Positions 55,741-64,000 of a stretch of DNA of 64,000 nucleotides are shown piece by piece. Each line of letters starts with the position of its first letter. The first letter of the stretch is position 1. A program made the position numbers and the translations under genes. This stretch comes from Selenomonas sp. TAMA-11512 (lineage in GTDB: Bacteria > Bacillota > Negativicutes > Selenomonadales > Selenomonadaceae). The notes beneath the pieces were generated by a model that had not been told where the DNA came from, did not search any database, and saw nothing but the letters and a program-made list of their open reading frames with translations. The stretch covers positions 620,001 through 684,000 of the forward strand of contig NZ_AP029018.1 of assembly GCF_037076525.1 (NCBI RefSeq). Reading direction: 5' to 3'.

Positions 55741-56523
55741 TTGGATTTTTTTGCTCTTTTAGAAAATCAGGCAACGACATTTTTGCTGATGATGGCGAGG
55801 ATTACAGGCCTGTTTGTCATTGCTCCTTTTTTCGGCAGTATGAATATTCCTGTGTACTTTCGTGCTGCCTTGGCCCTGACATTCAGTATAGTGATGTTTC
55901 CCGTCGTCAGTTCGATCGGCTATGCGACCGCGCCGGATGATGTCTTCCGCTATGGAGCGGCTGTCCTCAGCGAGGTGTTTGTCGGATGGATGATCGGTTT
56001 CGTTGCATATGTGGTGTTTTCGGCAGTTAACTTTGCCGGTAAGGTCATGGATATGCAGGTTGGTTTTGCAATGGTCAACATTATGGATCCGACTTCCGGT
56101 CAGCAGATACCGCTTATCGGAAGTTTTCTTTATAATTTGATGATCATTGTATTCATCGTACTGAACGGTCATCACATGCTGATATCAGCTCTTTTTGAGA
56201 GCTTCCGAACAGTGCCTATATTGACGCCTGTCCCCGATCCGAACGCGGCACTCTTCGTCAGCAACCTTGTCTATGGCGTCTTTGTGACGGGGATGAAGAT
56301 CGCCATGCCGGTGACGTTTGCTATTCTTCTGACGAATGTCGGACTGGGGGTCTTGGCACGCACGATGCCGCAGCTCAATATCTTCGTGGTCGGTATCCCG
56401 CTGCAGATCATTGTCGGCATGGTCGTTCTCTCCATTCTGCTGCCGTTTTACGTGATGTTCTTGGATGTGTTGTTCAATGAAACGTATGAACAAATCAATA
56501 TGGCAATTCGCTACCTCCGATAG
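55741..56523 (+). CDS. fliR: Flagellar export gate protein FliR
   Basis: 260 aa, TTG start 13 bp after fliQ. About six membrane helices; FFGSMNIPVYFRAALALTFS near the start and PQLNIFVVGIPLQIIVGMVV near the end are conserved. The 3' end overlaps upstream candidate starts of flhB. Confidence 0.94.
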   Translation: MDFFALLENQATTFLLMMARITGLFVIAPFFGSMNIPVYFRAALALTFSIVMFPVVSSIGYATAPDDVFRYGAAVLSEVFVGWMIGFVAYVVFSAVNFAGKVMDMQVGFAMVNIMDPTSGQQIPLIGSFLYNLMIIVFIVLNGHHMLISALFESFRTVPILTPVPDPNAALFVSNLVYGVFVTGMKIAMPVTFAILLTNVGLGVLARTMPQLNIFVVGIPLQIIVGMVVLSILLPFYVMFLDVLFNETYEQINMAIRYLR

Positions 56524-56566
56524 AGAGAATGCGCTCAGCAGGGCAACGGATGAAACGCCGGCAGCC

Positions 56567-57643
56567 ATGGACTTTTTCTTTGATCTCCAGCTTTTCGCCG
56601 GGGAAAAGACGGAAGAACCGACGGCAAAGCGCCGTGCGGACGCACGCAAAAAAGGCCAAGTCGGACGAAGCCAGGAAATCAGCGGTGCGTTCGTGCTGCT
56701 GTCGGGCTTCTTCGTGCTGAAGATACTGTCGACAAATATCATCGCGCAGATTGAGGAATACACCGTCTACATTTATGGGAACCTCAACCAGGGCATTGAC
56801 GTGGAAACCGTCATGAATCTCTTTATGGGTATGGTGCTTGTGCTGATAAAGACAGCATTTCCCGTCATGCTTGCCATCATGGTCATCGCGATCGGCGTAA
56901 ATCTGTTTCAGGTCGGAATTAACTTTACAACGGAGCCGTTACAGTTTAAACTGGATAAGTTGAGTCCCATCAGCGGATTTAAGAGGATGTTTTCCAAGAG
57001 ATCCCTTGTCGAGCTCTTTAAATCACTCTTCAAGATAGGGATTATAGGCATCTTTTTATATATGTATCTCTCCGATGAGATCATGAACATGCCGGAGTTT
57101 ATTTACTTGGATCTTCGCAGCAGCATCGCCCGTATGCAGGAGTTGATTTTCTCTCTCGTGTTTCAGGTCGTTGCGGTCTATCTTGTCATGGCTGTCGCCG
57201 ACTATGCCTATCAGAAATGGCAGACGACGCAGGATCTCAAGATGAGCAAGGATGACATCAAAGAGGAAATGAAGCAGACGGAAGGCGATCCGCAGATCAA
57301 GGGCAAGATTCGTCAGAAACAGCGCCAGATGGCAATGGCTCGTATGATGCAGGAGGTCCCGAAGGCGGATGTCATCATCACAAACCCGACGCACTTCGCA
57401 GTCGCGCTTCGCTATGAGGCGGGCATGAAAGCACCGGAGGTTGTGGCAAAAGGGCAGGATCTTGTAGCGCAGAAGATCAAATCCATTGCGAGGGAAGCGA
57501 ACGTGCCCATCGTGGAAAACAAACCGCTCGCAAGGGCGCTGTATGCGTCTGTGGAAATAGGACGCATTGTACCGCCGGAGCTGTATCAGTCGGTGGCGGA
57601 GGTCCTTGCTTATGTCTATCGTCTTAAGAGACGATATGCTTAG
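56567..57643 (+). CDS. flhB: Flagellar export switch protein FlhB
   Basis: 358 aa from ATG 56567, a usual length, starting FFFDLQLFAGEKTEEPTAKR. The frame is open from 56465, but that part overlaps fliR and shows no FlhB similarity. No good ribosome site is visible at either, so the start is uncertain. Four membrane helices, then the cytoplasmic domain with the self-cleaving NPTH motif (N273-H276). FlhB switches export from rod/hook to filament substrates together with FliK. Confidence 0.93.
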   Translation: MDFFFDLQLFAGEKTEEPTAKRRADARKKGQVGRSQEISGAFVLLSGFFVLKILSTNIIAQIEEYTVYIYGNLNQGIDVETVMNLFMGMVLVLIKTAFPVMLAIMVIAIGVNLFQVGINFTTEPLQFKLDKLSPISGFKRMFSKRSLVELFKSLFKIGIIGIFLYMYLSDEIMNMPEFIYLDLRSSIARMQELIFSLVFQVVAVYLVMAVADYAYQKWQTTQDLKMSKDDIKEEMKQTEGDPQIKGKIRQKQRQMAMARMMQEVPKADVIITNPTHFAVALRYEAGMKAPEVVAKGQDLVAQKIKSIAREANVPIVENKPLARALYASVEIGRIVPPELYQSVAEVLAYVYRLKRRYA

Positions 57644-57694
57644 TGTGTTTCGTGGAAGACCGCGTGTTTTTAGAAGAGATAGGGGAATCGAGGC

Positions 57695-59767
57695 ATGGCG
57701 GCAGAGAGTTCAGCATCGCCCAACGGGCGCTTGATGAAATATAGCGATATCTTTATAGCTGTTGCAATCGTTACGATTGTCATTATGATGATCATACCGC
57801 TGCCAACGGCTCTTTTGGATTTATTAATTTGTGTCAATATTACGCTGGCTCTCGTCATTGTCATGGTATCCATCTACAATGTGGAAGCACTGGATTTTTC
57901 CGTATTTCCGACACTGCTGCTCATTACGACCCTGTTCCGATTGGCGCTGAATATATCCTCGACCCGTCTCATCCTGCTGGACGGCTATGCCGGAGAGGTC
58001 ATAACGGCATTCGGCAATTTCGTTGTCGGCGGTAATCCGGTCGTGGGCTTCATCATCTTTGTCATTCTGATCATCATCCAGTTCATCGTCATTACGAAGG
58101 GCGCGGAACGCGTCGCGGAGGTTTCGGCCCGATTCACACTCGACGCTATGCCGGGTAAACAGATGGCGATCGATGCCGACCTCAATCAGGGAGCCATCAC
58201 GGATGCCGAGGCAAGTCGGCGCCGTATCAAGATTCAGCGCGAATCGGATTTCTACGGTGCCATGGACGGTGCCTCAAAGTTTGTCAAGGGAGATGCGATC
58301 GCCGCTATCATCATTATTCTGATCAATATCGCGGGCGGGTTCGTCATCGGCATGGTTCAGCGTGACCTCGCAGCCGTGGACTCGCTCCAGCTCTATACGC
58401 TCCTGACGGTCGGCGAAGGTCTTGTCAGTCAGATTCCCGCACTCATGATCTCGACGGCAACGGGTATCATCGTTACGAGAGCGGCGGCTTCCGACAGCAA
58501 CCTCGGTGTGGATGTCGTATCGCAGCTCTTCCGCAAGTCACGCATCTTCCTCATTGTCGGCTGCGTTCTGCTCTTCCTGGCCATTGTTCCGGGGCTTCCG
58601 GGAATACCGTTTGCGGTGCTCTCGATGCTCTGCTTTATTGCGGCGCGTTCACTCAAGAAGGACGAGGAAGCCGCTGTTGAGGAGACGGAGGTCAAGCAGG
58701 CGGAAAAAGGGAAACAGGAAGCCACGAAGCCTGAAAACATCATCGGTCTGCTGCAAGTGGATCCCATGGAGCTTGAGATCGGCTACAGTCTGATTCCTCT
58801 TGTCGATACGGGACAGGGCGGCGACCTTCTGGAGCGCATTGTCATGATACGCCGTCAGTGTGCATTGGAGCTGGGGCTTGTTGTTCCGACCATCCGTATT
58901 CGCGACAACATTCAAATCAAGCCGAATGCCTACGTTGTAAAGCTCAAGGGCATTGAAATCGCGAAGGGCGAGCTCATGCTTGACCACTACCTCGCCATGA
59001 ATTCCGGTACGGTTTTTGAAGAGGTGCCGGGCATCGATACCATAGAGCCGGCATTTGGACTTCCGGCGCTGTGGATTACCGAGGAGATGCGGGAGCAGGC
59101 GGAGCTCAACGGCTACACGGTTGTCGATGCGGTCTCCGTGCTCGCGACGCACCTCACGGAAATCATCCGGGCGCATGCCGATGAAATCCTCGGACGACAG
59201 GAAACCCAGAATCTGGTCGACAATCTCAAAAAAACGAATCAGGCGCTCGTCGACGAAGTCGTTCCCGGACTTCTCTCGATCGGCGAAATCCAGAAGATCC
59301 TGGCAAATCTCCTGCGCGAGCGCATATCGATCCGCGATATGGAGACCATCCTCGAGGTGCTTGCCGATTATGCGCGGGCGACAAAGGATACCGAGATACT
59401 CACGGAATATGTGCGTCACGCGATGGCAAGACAGATTACGCAGCAGTACGCGCAGGATAATATGCTCGCCTGCCTGACGCTCGATCCGGCGCTCGAGAAT
59501 CACATCATCGGCGCGGTACAGCATACCGATCACGGCTCGTATGTCAGCCTTGATCCGGATACGATGCAGAAGATGCTAAACTCCTTGAATGCGGAGCTTC
59601 CGAAGCTGACGGATCTGGGTTATCAGCCGCTTGCGCTGACAAGTCCCGCATGCCGACTCTATTTCCGCAAGCTGGTAGAGCGTTCCGTACCGAATCTCAT
59701 TGTGCTTTCGCACGCTGAAATCGAGCAATCCGTAGAAATTCAAATCCTTGGGGTGGTGAAACTCTAA
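57695..59767 (+). CDS. flhA: Flagellar export apparatus protein FlhA
   Basis: 690 aa. Eight or so membrane helices in the first half; FPTLLLITTLFRLALNISST and FTLDAMPGKQMAIDADLNQG are strict FlhA motifs. The C-terminal cytoplasmic domain forms the nonameric ring that selects export substrates. The start has AATAGGGGAATCGAGG upstream. Confidence 0.97.
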   Translation: MAAESSASPNGRLMKYSDIFIAVAIVTIVIMMIIPLPTALLDLLICVNITLALVIVMVSIYNVEALDFSVFPTLLLITTLFRLALNISSTRLILLDGYAGEVITAFGNFVVGGNPVVGFIIFVILIIIQFIVITKGAERVAEVSARFTLDAMPGKQMAIDADLNQGAITDAEASRRRIKIQRESDFYGAMDGASKFVKGDAIAAIIIILINIAGGFVIGMVQRDLAAVDSLQLYTLLTVGEGLVSQIPALMISTATGIIVTRAAASDSNLGVDVVSQLFRKSRIFLIVGCVLLFLAIVPGLPGIPFAVLSMLCFIAARSLKKDEEAAVEETEVKQAEKGKQEATKPENIIGLLQVDPMELEIGYSLIPLVDTGQGGDLLERIVMIRRQCALELGLVVPTIRIRDNIQIKPNAYVVKLKGIEIAKGELMLDHYLAMNSGTVFEEVPGIDTIEPAFGLPALWITEEMREQAELNGYTVVDAVSVLATHLTEIIRAHADEILGRQETQNLVDNLKKTNQALVDEVVPGLLSIGEIQKILANLLRERISIRDMETILEVLADYARATKDTEILTEYVRHAMARQITQQYAQDNMLACLTLDPALENHIIGAVQHTDHGSYVSLDPDTMQKMLNSLNAELPKLTDLGYQPLALTSPACRLYFRKLVERSVPNLIVLSHAEIEQSVEIQILGVVKL

Positions 59768-61465
59768 GTGCTCATAAAAAAATTTCAAGCAGCCTCTTTA
59801 AAGGAGGCGATGCTCATGGCAAAGGAAGAGCTGGGCGACGATGCCGTCTATCTTCACTCCAAGAAGATCAAAGTGGGCGGCATCTTGGGCTACGGTGCCA
59901 GAGAACTGCTGGAGGCCTCCTTTGCCGTTGATGACAGCCCGAAGGTGCCGAAGCGATACCCGAAACTTCCAAGTCTGGATGAAGTGCCGCCGCCGCCTAA
60001 CGGCAAGTCCCCTTCAGAGGCGGTTCTCGCTGTGGGCAGCAGCACCGCTTCCCCATTCGCACCGGCCGTTCCTAAGCAGATGCTTGCGAGCTATAAGACC
60101 GCGGGCACGGAAGCCGGCGTAGAGGCCGCCGGTCAAAAGGCGGGAGAACCTTCTCAAGAGGTAAAAGCCGCCAAAGCGAAACCGCAGGTCGCCGAAACAA
60201 AGCCGCAAGTACAGGACACCTTCTTTGCGAAGGATGCGGGAGAAAAGCTCTCGAATGCATTTGAGGTGGTGGAGGCCCTGAAGGAGCCGGAGACAAGTGA
60301 AGAAGCATCCGGTGTCCTGCATGGGGTCCCCATCGATGCCCTCATGACGGCGCTTGCCGAAGAAGAGGCAAGAGAAGCGGAGGCGGAGCGTGCACGAGCT
60401 GCCGTCCGCGCAGCGAAGGCGATGGAAGAGGCGCAGCCTGCGCGCACGGAAGCGGCAGCGACCATCTCTCCCGCACAGCCAGCGAATACGACAACACCTG
60501 CCGTCAAGCTGGATATCGCTCCGACACAGGAGTCGAGTCTGACGGAGGAAGAGGAGGATTCGCTTGTCGACGATCGACCCTCGAGGCGGAGCAAAGAGCG
60601 GGAAAATCAGCAGACGATCGATCGTCTGACCGCTGAACTGGCACAGATGAAGGCGCTCCTCGTTGAGGTTGCGAACAAGGAAAAGGAGCCGGGCGAGGAG
60701 CTGTCTCTCCAGCAGACATTGCGTCAGCAGGAAGTTTCCGAATCGATTATAGACGACGTCATCCGATCCGTCACGGCTGACTGCCTGCTGGCGAGCCGGA
60801 GCAGTGAAGAGGCAAGGCGGGGACTGGCGGATTACCTCGAGAAAAACCTCATTATCAATGAGGGCCTCGGTATCAAGGCAAGGCGGCGTAAGATCGCGGC
60901 GCTCATAGGGCCCACCGGCGTGGGCAAGACGACGACGCTGGCAAAGATCGCGGCGCAGTGCGTGCTCGAAAAAGGGATATCTGCGGCGCTGATTACGGCG
61001 GATACATATCGCATCTCCGCCGTAGAGCAGCTCAAAACATATTCCGACATTTTGGGGCTCCCGATTGAGATCGTCTATAACGCGAAGGAGCTCAAGGATG
61101 CTATCCAAAAGTTCCGAACGAAGCAGCTCATTTTGATTGACACGGCAGGAAGAAGTCAGTACAACCGAAGGCAGATGCAGGAACTCAAGGAACTCCTGGC
61201 AGTCAATCCCAATATCGAAAAACATCTTGTCATTTCGGCGACGACGAAGGAACAGGATGCGAAGGACATCGTAGAGCAGTTTTCTGCCTGCCGGCCGGAT
61301 AAACTCATATTCACAAAGACGGATGAGACGAAGTCATTGGGACTTCTTCTCAACATGACGCATCAAAAACCTCTCGGGATATCCTTCTTTACCACAGGAC
61401 AGAGCGTCCCCGACGACATTGTCGAAGCCGATGCAGGAAAACTTGCCGAATTGTTCTTGAGGTAG
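59768..61465 (+). CDS. flhF: Flagellar SRP-like GTPase FlhF
   Basis: 565 aa, GTG start immediately after flhA. The N-terminal ~60 residues (KKFQAASLKEAMLMAKEELG) are followed by an Ala/Glu/Pro-rich, low-complexity linker of about 230 residues, then the NG domain with P-loop GPTGVGKTTTL at 381-391 and LIDTAGRSQYN. FlhF helps place and number flagella with FlhG. Bacillus FlhF is ~366 residues, so the linker is much longer here. Confidence 0.95.
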   Translation: MLIKKFQAASLKEAMLMAKEELGDDAVYLHSKKIKVGGILGYGARELLEASFAVDDSPKVPKRYPKLPSLDEVPPPPNGKSPSEAVLAVGSSTASPFAPAVPKQMLASYKTAGTEAGVEAAGQKAGEPSQEVKAAKAKPQVAETKPQVQDTFFAKDAGEKLSNAFEVVEALKEPETSEEASGVLHGVPIDALMTALAEEEAREAEAERARAAVRAAKAMEEAQPARTEAAATISPAQPANTTTPAVKLDIAPTQESSLTEEEEDSLVDDRPSRRSKERENQQTIDRLTAELAQMKALLVEVANKEKEPGEELSLQQTLRQQEVSESIIDDVIRSVTADCLLASRSSEEARRGLADYLEKNLIINEGLGIKARRRKIAALIGPTGVGKTTTLAKIAAQCVLEKGISAALITADTYRISAVEQLKTYSDILGLPIEIVYNAKELKDAIQKFRTKQLILIDTAGRSQYNRRQMQELKELLAVNPNIEKHLVISATTKEQDAKDIVEQFSACRPDKLIFTKTDETKSLGLLLNMTHQKPLGISFFTTGQSVPDDIVEADAGKLAELFLR

Positions 61466-61469
61466 CGCT

Positions 61470-62378
61470 ATGAAGGATCAGGCTGCGAGCTTACGACAGC
61501 TCGTTGAAAACAAAATAGAGACGCCTCAAGCGGCGGCCTCTTCCGTGCTGGCAGGACAGAGTGCTTTGGGACAGGAAACGGCTCGTATTTTGGCAGTGAC
61601 GAGCGGTAAAGGCGGTGTCGGAAAATCAAACCTGGCCGTCAACCTTGCAATTGCCTTTCGACGTGAGGGCAAGCGAGTCATCGTCATAGATGCCGACTTG
61701 GGCATGGCCAACGTAGAGGTGTTGATGGGGCGGACGGCGAAATATGATCTATTGGATCTGCTGAACCCGGAAGTCACGCTGCAGGAAGTGCTCTTAGAGG
61801 GGCCGGAAGGGATTCAGTACATCTCCGGCGGCTCCGGCATGGAACAGGCAGCCGAGTTTACAGATCAGGAGAGAAGTGTTTTGATGCAGAAGCTCGCCGG
61901 CTGCGGCGAGCTGGCGGATATCATTCTTGTCGATACAGGCGCGGGGCTTGGCAGGAATGTTCTGGATTTCATTCTGGCGGCAGACGAGGTCATTCTGGTC
62001 ACAACACCGGAGCCGACGGCATTGACGGATGCCTATGCCGTCCTAAAGGCGTACAGCATGTATGCGGCGAACCCGAATATGAAGCTGATCGTCAACCGCG
62101 TCTACGATCCGGAAGAATCAAAGGAAGTGTCCGCGAAGCTCACGAGAACGGCAGAGAAGTTCTTAAAGCTTGAGGTGGAAAGTCTCGGATACATCTTCGA
62201 GGATCGGCAGGTCATACAGGCGGTACGCAGACAAAAGCCCGTCGTTGAGATGTTTCCGAACTCTATGGCAGCCAAGTGTATTGTTGCTATTGCAAAATCT
62301 GTTTTATATGGAGATAAGGTCCTGGTAAAGAAGGGCTGGAGAACCTTTTTGCAATATTTCTTAGATTTTTCCCGTTAA
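61470..62378 (+). CDS. flhG: Flagellar number regulator FlhG (MinD-like ATPase)
   Basis: 302 aa. Deviant Walker A SGKGGVGKSN (45-54), VIDADLGMANVEVLMG and IILVDTGAGLGRNVLDF define the MinD/ParA superfamily; the position after flhF defines FlhG/YlxH. FlhG stimulates FlhF GTPase activity and limits flagellar number. The N-terminal ~15 residues (DQAASLRQLVEN) look like the FlhF-activating helix. Confidence 0.94.
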   Translation: MKDQAASLRQLVENKIETPQAAASSVLAGQSALGQETARILAVTSGKGGVGKSNLAVNLAIAFRREGKRVIVIDADLGMANVEVLMGRTAKYDLLDLLNPEVTLQEVLLEGPEGIQYISGGSGMEQAAEFTDQERSVLMQKLAGCGELADIILVDTGAGLGRNVLDFILAADEVILVTTPEPTALTDAYAVLKAYSMYAANPNMKLIVNRVYDPEESKEVSAKLTRTAEKFLKLEVESLGYIFEDRQVIQAVRRQKPVVEMFPNSMAAKCIVAIAKSVLYGDKVLVKKGWRTFLQYFLDFSR

Positions 62379-62396
62379 AATGGAGGGACATAGGAC

Positions 62397-63074
62397 ATGT
62401 CGGGCGAAATGATACAGGCAGAGAAAGTATTAAAAATCGGGCAGAGAGTCGAATTTTTCTTGGAAGACGACGATATAAAGTATTCCAGTCGCATTGAAAA
62501 CATCGACTCCGAGCACCTGATTGTGGCAATGCCGTTCGACGATAAACGCCGCCCCGTCATTCCGATGGTGGGAGGAAAGCTTTATGCCGTTGCCGTCGGC
62601 GATCAATGCCGCTATCGTTTCTTTTCCGTGTACAAGGGAAATGCGCATGGTATTGTCCCTGTGTGGTATATCACAAAGCCGGAAATAGTGGAAAAACATC
62701 AGAATCGCACGTTTGTACGCGCTGCTATCCATATACCATTATCCTTGCATATCATTGACAGGGAAGGGCGGCAGAGCGATCGTATCAATGCGTCGACGCT
62801 GGATCTGTCCGGCAGCGGAGTGTCCTTTATCCTGCCGAAAAACGTGGCGGCGGGGTCCATGGCGGCAATTGAGTTCCACAATTTGCCCGGAATCGGGACG
62901 CTGGAGGTCATGAGCCGCGTCGTGCGCGTTTTGCCGCTTGTACCGAAGGAGCGAGGTTATCGCATAGGGGTACAGTTTCTGAACCTCTCAAGGCGAAACC
63001 AAAACAGTCTGATTCGCTTTATATTCGGTGAGCTCCGAGCGCAGTTGGCGAAAGAGGCTGAAGAGGAGCTGTAA
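62397..63074 (+). CDS. YcgR-like c-di-GMP binding PilZ protein
   Basis: 225 aa. The N-terminal ~90 residues match the YcgR N-domain (YcgR/YpfA type). The C-terminal PilZ domain has the c-di-GMP motifs RTFVR (R104xxxR108) and DLSGSG (D136xSxxG141). YcgR proteins slow the flagellar motor when c-di-GMP is high. It lies between flhG and cheA, giving a direct link between the GGDEF proteins elsewhere in the window and motility. Confidence 0.92.
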   Translation: MSGEMIQAEKVLKIGQRVEFFLEDDDIKYSSRIENIDSEHLIVAMPFDDKRRPVIPMVGGKLYAVAVGDQCRYRFFSVYKGNAHGIVPVWYITKPEIVEKHQNRTFVRAAIHIPLSLHIIDREGRQSDRINASTLDLSGSGVSFILPKNVAAGSMAAIEFHNLPGIGTLEVMSRVVRVLPLVPKERGYRIGVQFLNLSRRNQNSLIRFIFGELRAQLAKEAEEEL

Positions 63075-63188
63075 AGGGATAGCGAAGGGTTCGCGTGCTG
63101 CTAAAGAAGGCATGATGCTCAGTCATTGCGAATCGAAGGATGCAAAAAAGCCTTACAAGGCAGCATAAACGAAACAGGGGGATTTGAA

Positions 63189-64000
63189 ATGGAAACCAAT
63201 CAGTACATGGATATGTTCTTGGATGAGTCTCGTGAGCATTTGCAGCAGCTCAACGACGGACTTTTGCGTTTGGAAGATACGCCGGAGGATGTAGGCATTG
63301 TCAATGATATCTTCCGAAATGCGCATACTCTGAAGGGCATGTCCGCTACGATGGGATACAACAAGATTGCCGAACTCACCCATGAAATGGAAGATGTACT
63401 TGATCTTATCCGCAAAGAGCAGCTGACGGTCACGGAGGATATCATCGATACCATCTTTAAGTGCCTTGATTCTCTGCAGGAAATGGTAGAGAACGTGGGT
63501 AACGGGGATCCGGAAGATCTTGTCGATGTCTCTGATCTCGTCGCGAAGCTGTCCTCGATTTCCAAGGGAGAACCGCAGCCGGCAGCGGCGGCTGCAGCGC
63601 CGGTGCAGGAAGTCGCTGCTGCGCCTGCCGAGGCCGCTGCGGCTGTATCGGGACCGAGTATTCCGCTGGATGACGTGGATCTGGATATGATCCGCGAAGC
63701 CAAGAAGAACGGACTGACGGCGTTCCATATCAACATCCGATTGGCGGACACCTGCCTTTTGAAGGCGGTTCGTTCCTATATGGTTATGAATGCCTTGGAC
63801 GAACTCGGTGACGTCATTAAGTCCGTGCCGCCGGCAGAGGACATTGAGCAAGAGAAATTTGACCACAGCTTTGATCTTGTGTTCGTGACAAGTTCTGAAG
63901 CGGAGGCTGTTTCCTCTGCCCTTGGCGCCATTTCAGAGCTGGAAGAGGCGCGCATAGAGGAGATTGATCCCGACGCGGCGCAAGCCGCTTCGGCTCCTGC
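63189..64000 (+). CDS. cheA: Chemotaxis histidine kinase CheA, N-terminal part (3' truncated by window)
   Basis: 270 codons are visible; the frame is open to the right edge. The Hpt domain (1-~115) carries the phosphorylatable H46 in NAHTLKGMSATMG. An Ala/Pro/Val-rich linker follows (~130-165), then the P2 CheY-binding domain (~180 onward). CheA phosphorylates CheY on receptor signals. ATG 63189 follows ACAGGGGGA. A 114-bp gap separates it from the PilZ gene. Confidence 0.95.
   Translation, partial: METNQYMDMFLDESREHLQQLNDGLLRLEDTPEDVGIVNDIFRNAHTLKGMSATMGYNKIAELTHEMEDVLDLIRKEQLTVTEDIIDTIFKCLDSLQEMVENVGNGDPEDLVDVSDLVAKLSSISKGEPQPAAAAAAPVQEVAAAPAEAAAAVSGPSIPLDDVDLDMIREAKKNGLTAFHINIRLADTCLLKAVRSYMVMNALDELGDVIKSVPPAEDIEQEKFDHSFDLVFVTSSEAEAVSSALGAISELEEARIEEIDPDAAQAASAP

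Noticed and set aside
56465-56566. Extended N-terminus of FlhB from 56465
   Set aside because: The extra 34 residues overlap the fliR end, lack FlhB-like sequence and would make the protein longer than the family norm.

Overview
The window is a gene-dense, GC-rich bacterial chromosome segment. Almost all genes read rightward. I infer a motile, diderm Firmicute of the Negativicutes, probably a Selenomonas relative. It combines Firmicute hallmarks (CodY, RNA polymerase delta, RicT, SwrD/FlbD, a dnaG-rpoD operon, a codY-flgB junction like that of Bacillus) with an outer-membrane LptA/OstA protein. Species identity cannot be settled from the sequence alone.

Layout. 1-2.7 kb: 3' end of ricT, then overlapping trmN6 and rsmI, closed by a 52-nt perfect palindrome. 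2.7-8 kb: a small inverted-repeat element, a FIST-GGDEF protein, thioredoxin, tadA, and a leftward pair lptA-like / GGDEF. 8-13.7 kb: the macromolecular-synthesis operon (dNTPase, dnaG, rpoD, and a trmK-nif3 fusion). 13.7-15 kb: RNase P RNA, a cyclic di-AMP (ydaO-type) riboswitch and the NlpC/P60 hydrolase it should control. 15-17 kb: a soluble chemoreceptor with a CZB domain and a second copy of the small element. 17-25 kb: a stand-alone dihydropteroate-synthase N-domain gene, folB, dprA, topA, trmFO, hslV, hslU. 25-37 kb: a mixed block (lipoprotein, YitT, an IS481-type insertion sequence, MBL hydrolase, cyclophilin, a GIY-YIG/DUF1934 fusion, argS, rpoE, pyrG, a secreted GH84 glycosidase, trpS, flavin reductase). 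37.4-64 kb: codY, then the flagellar/chemotaxis cluster flgB-[flgC]-fliE-F-G-H-I-J-slt-motE-fliK-flgD-orf-flbD-fliL-M-Y-cheY-fliO-P-Q-R-flhB-A-F-G-pilZ-cheA (cheA runs off the end).

Most striking points. (1) flgC is split by an intact ISLre2-type insertion sequence with a 9-bp target duplication, and the hook gene flgE is missing from its usual place between flgD and flbD; motility of this isolate is therefore doubtful although the other flagellar genes look intact. (2) Two in-frame gene fusions (TrmK-Nif3; GIY-YIG-DUF1934) each retain a Shine-Dalgarno sequence and an ATG at the internal junction, so both may yield a fusion and a free C-terminal protein. (3) A free-standing FolP N-terminal-like domain lies upstream of folB with no catalytic barrel nearby. 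(4) Two related MITE-like elements are present, one carrying a nested insert. (5) An IS481-type element is flanked by an unusually long 26-bp direct repeat.

How the genes work together: the flagellar cluster, the soluble chemoreceptor, CheY/CheA/FliY and the PilZ protein form a chemotaxis and motility module, with two GGDEF proteins as possible c-di-GMP sources. CodY sits directly upstream of this module. No tRNA, 5S/16S/23S rRNA, CRISPR array, prophage or defence island was recognised.
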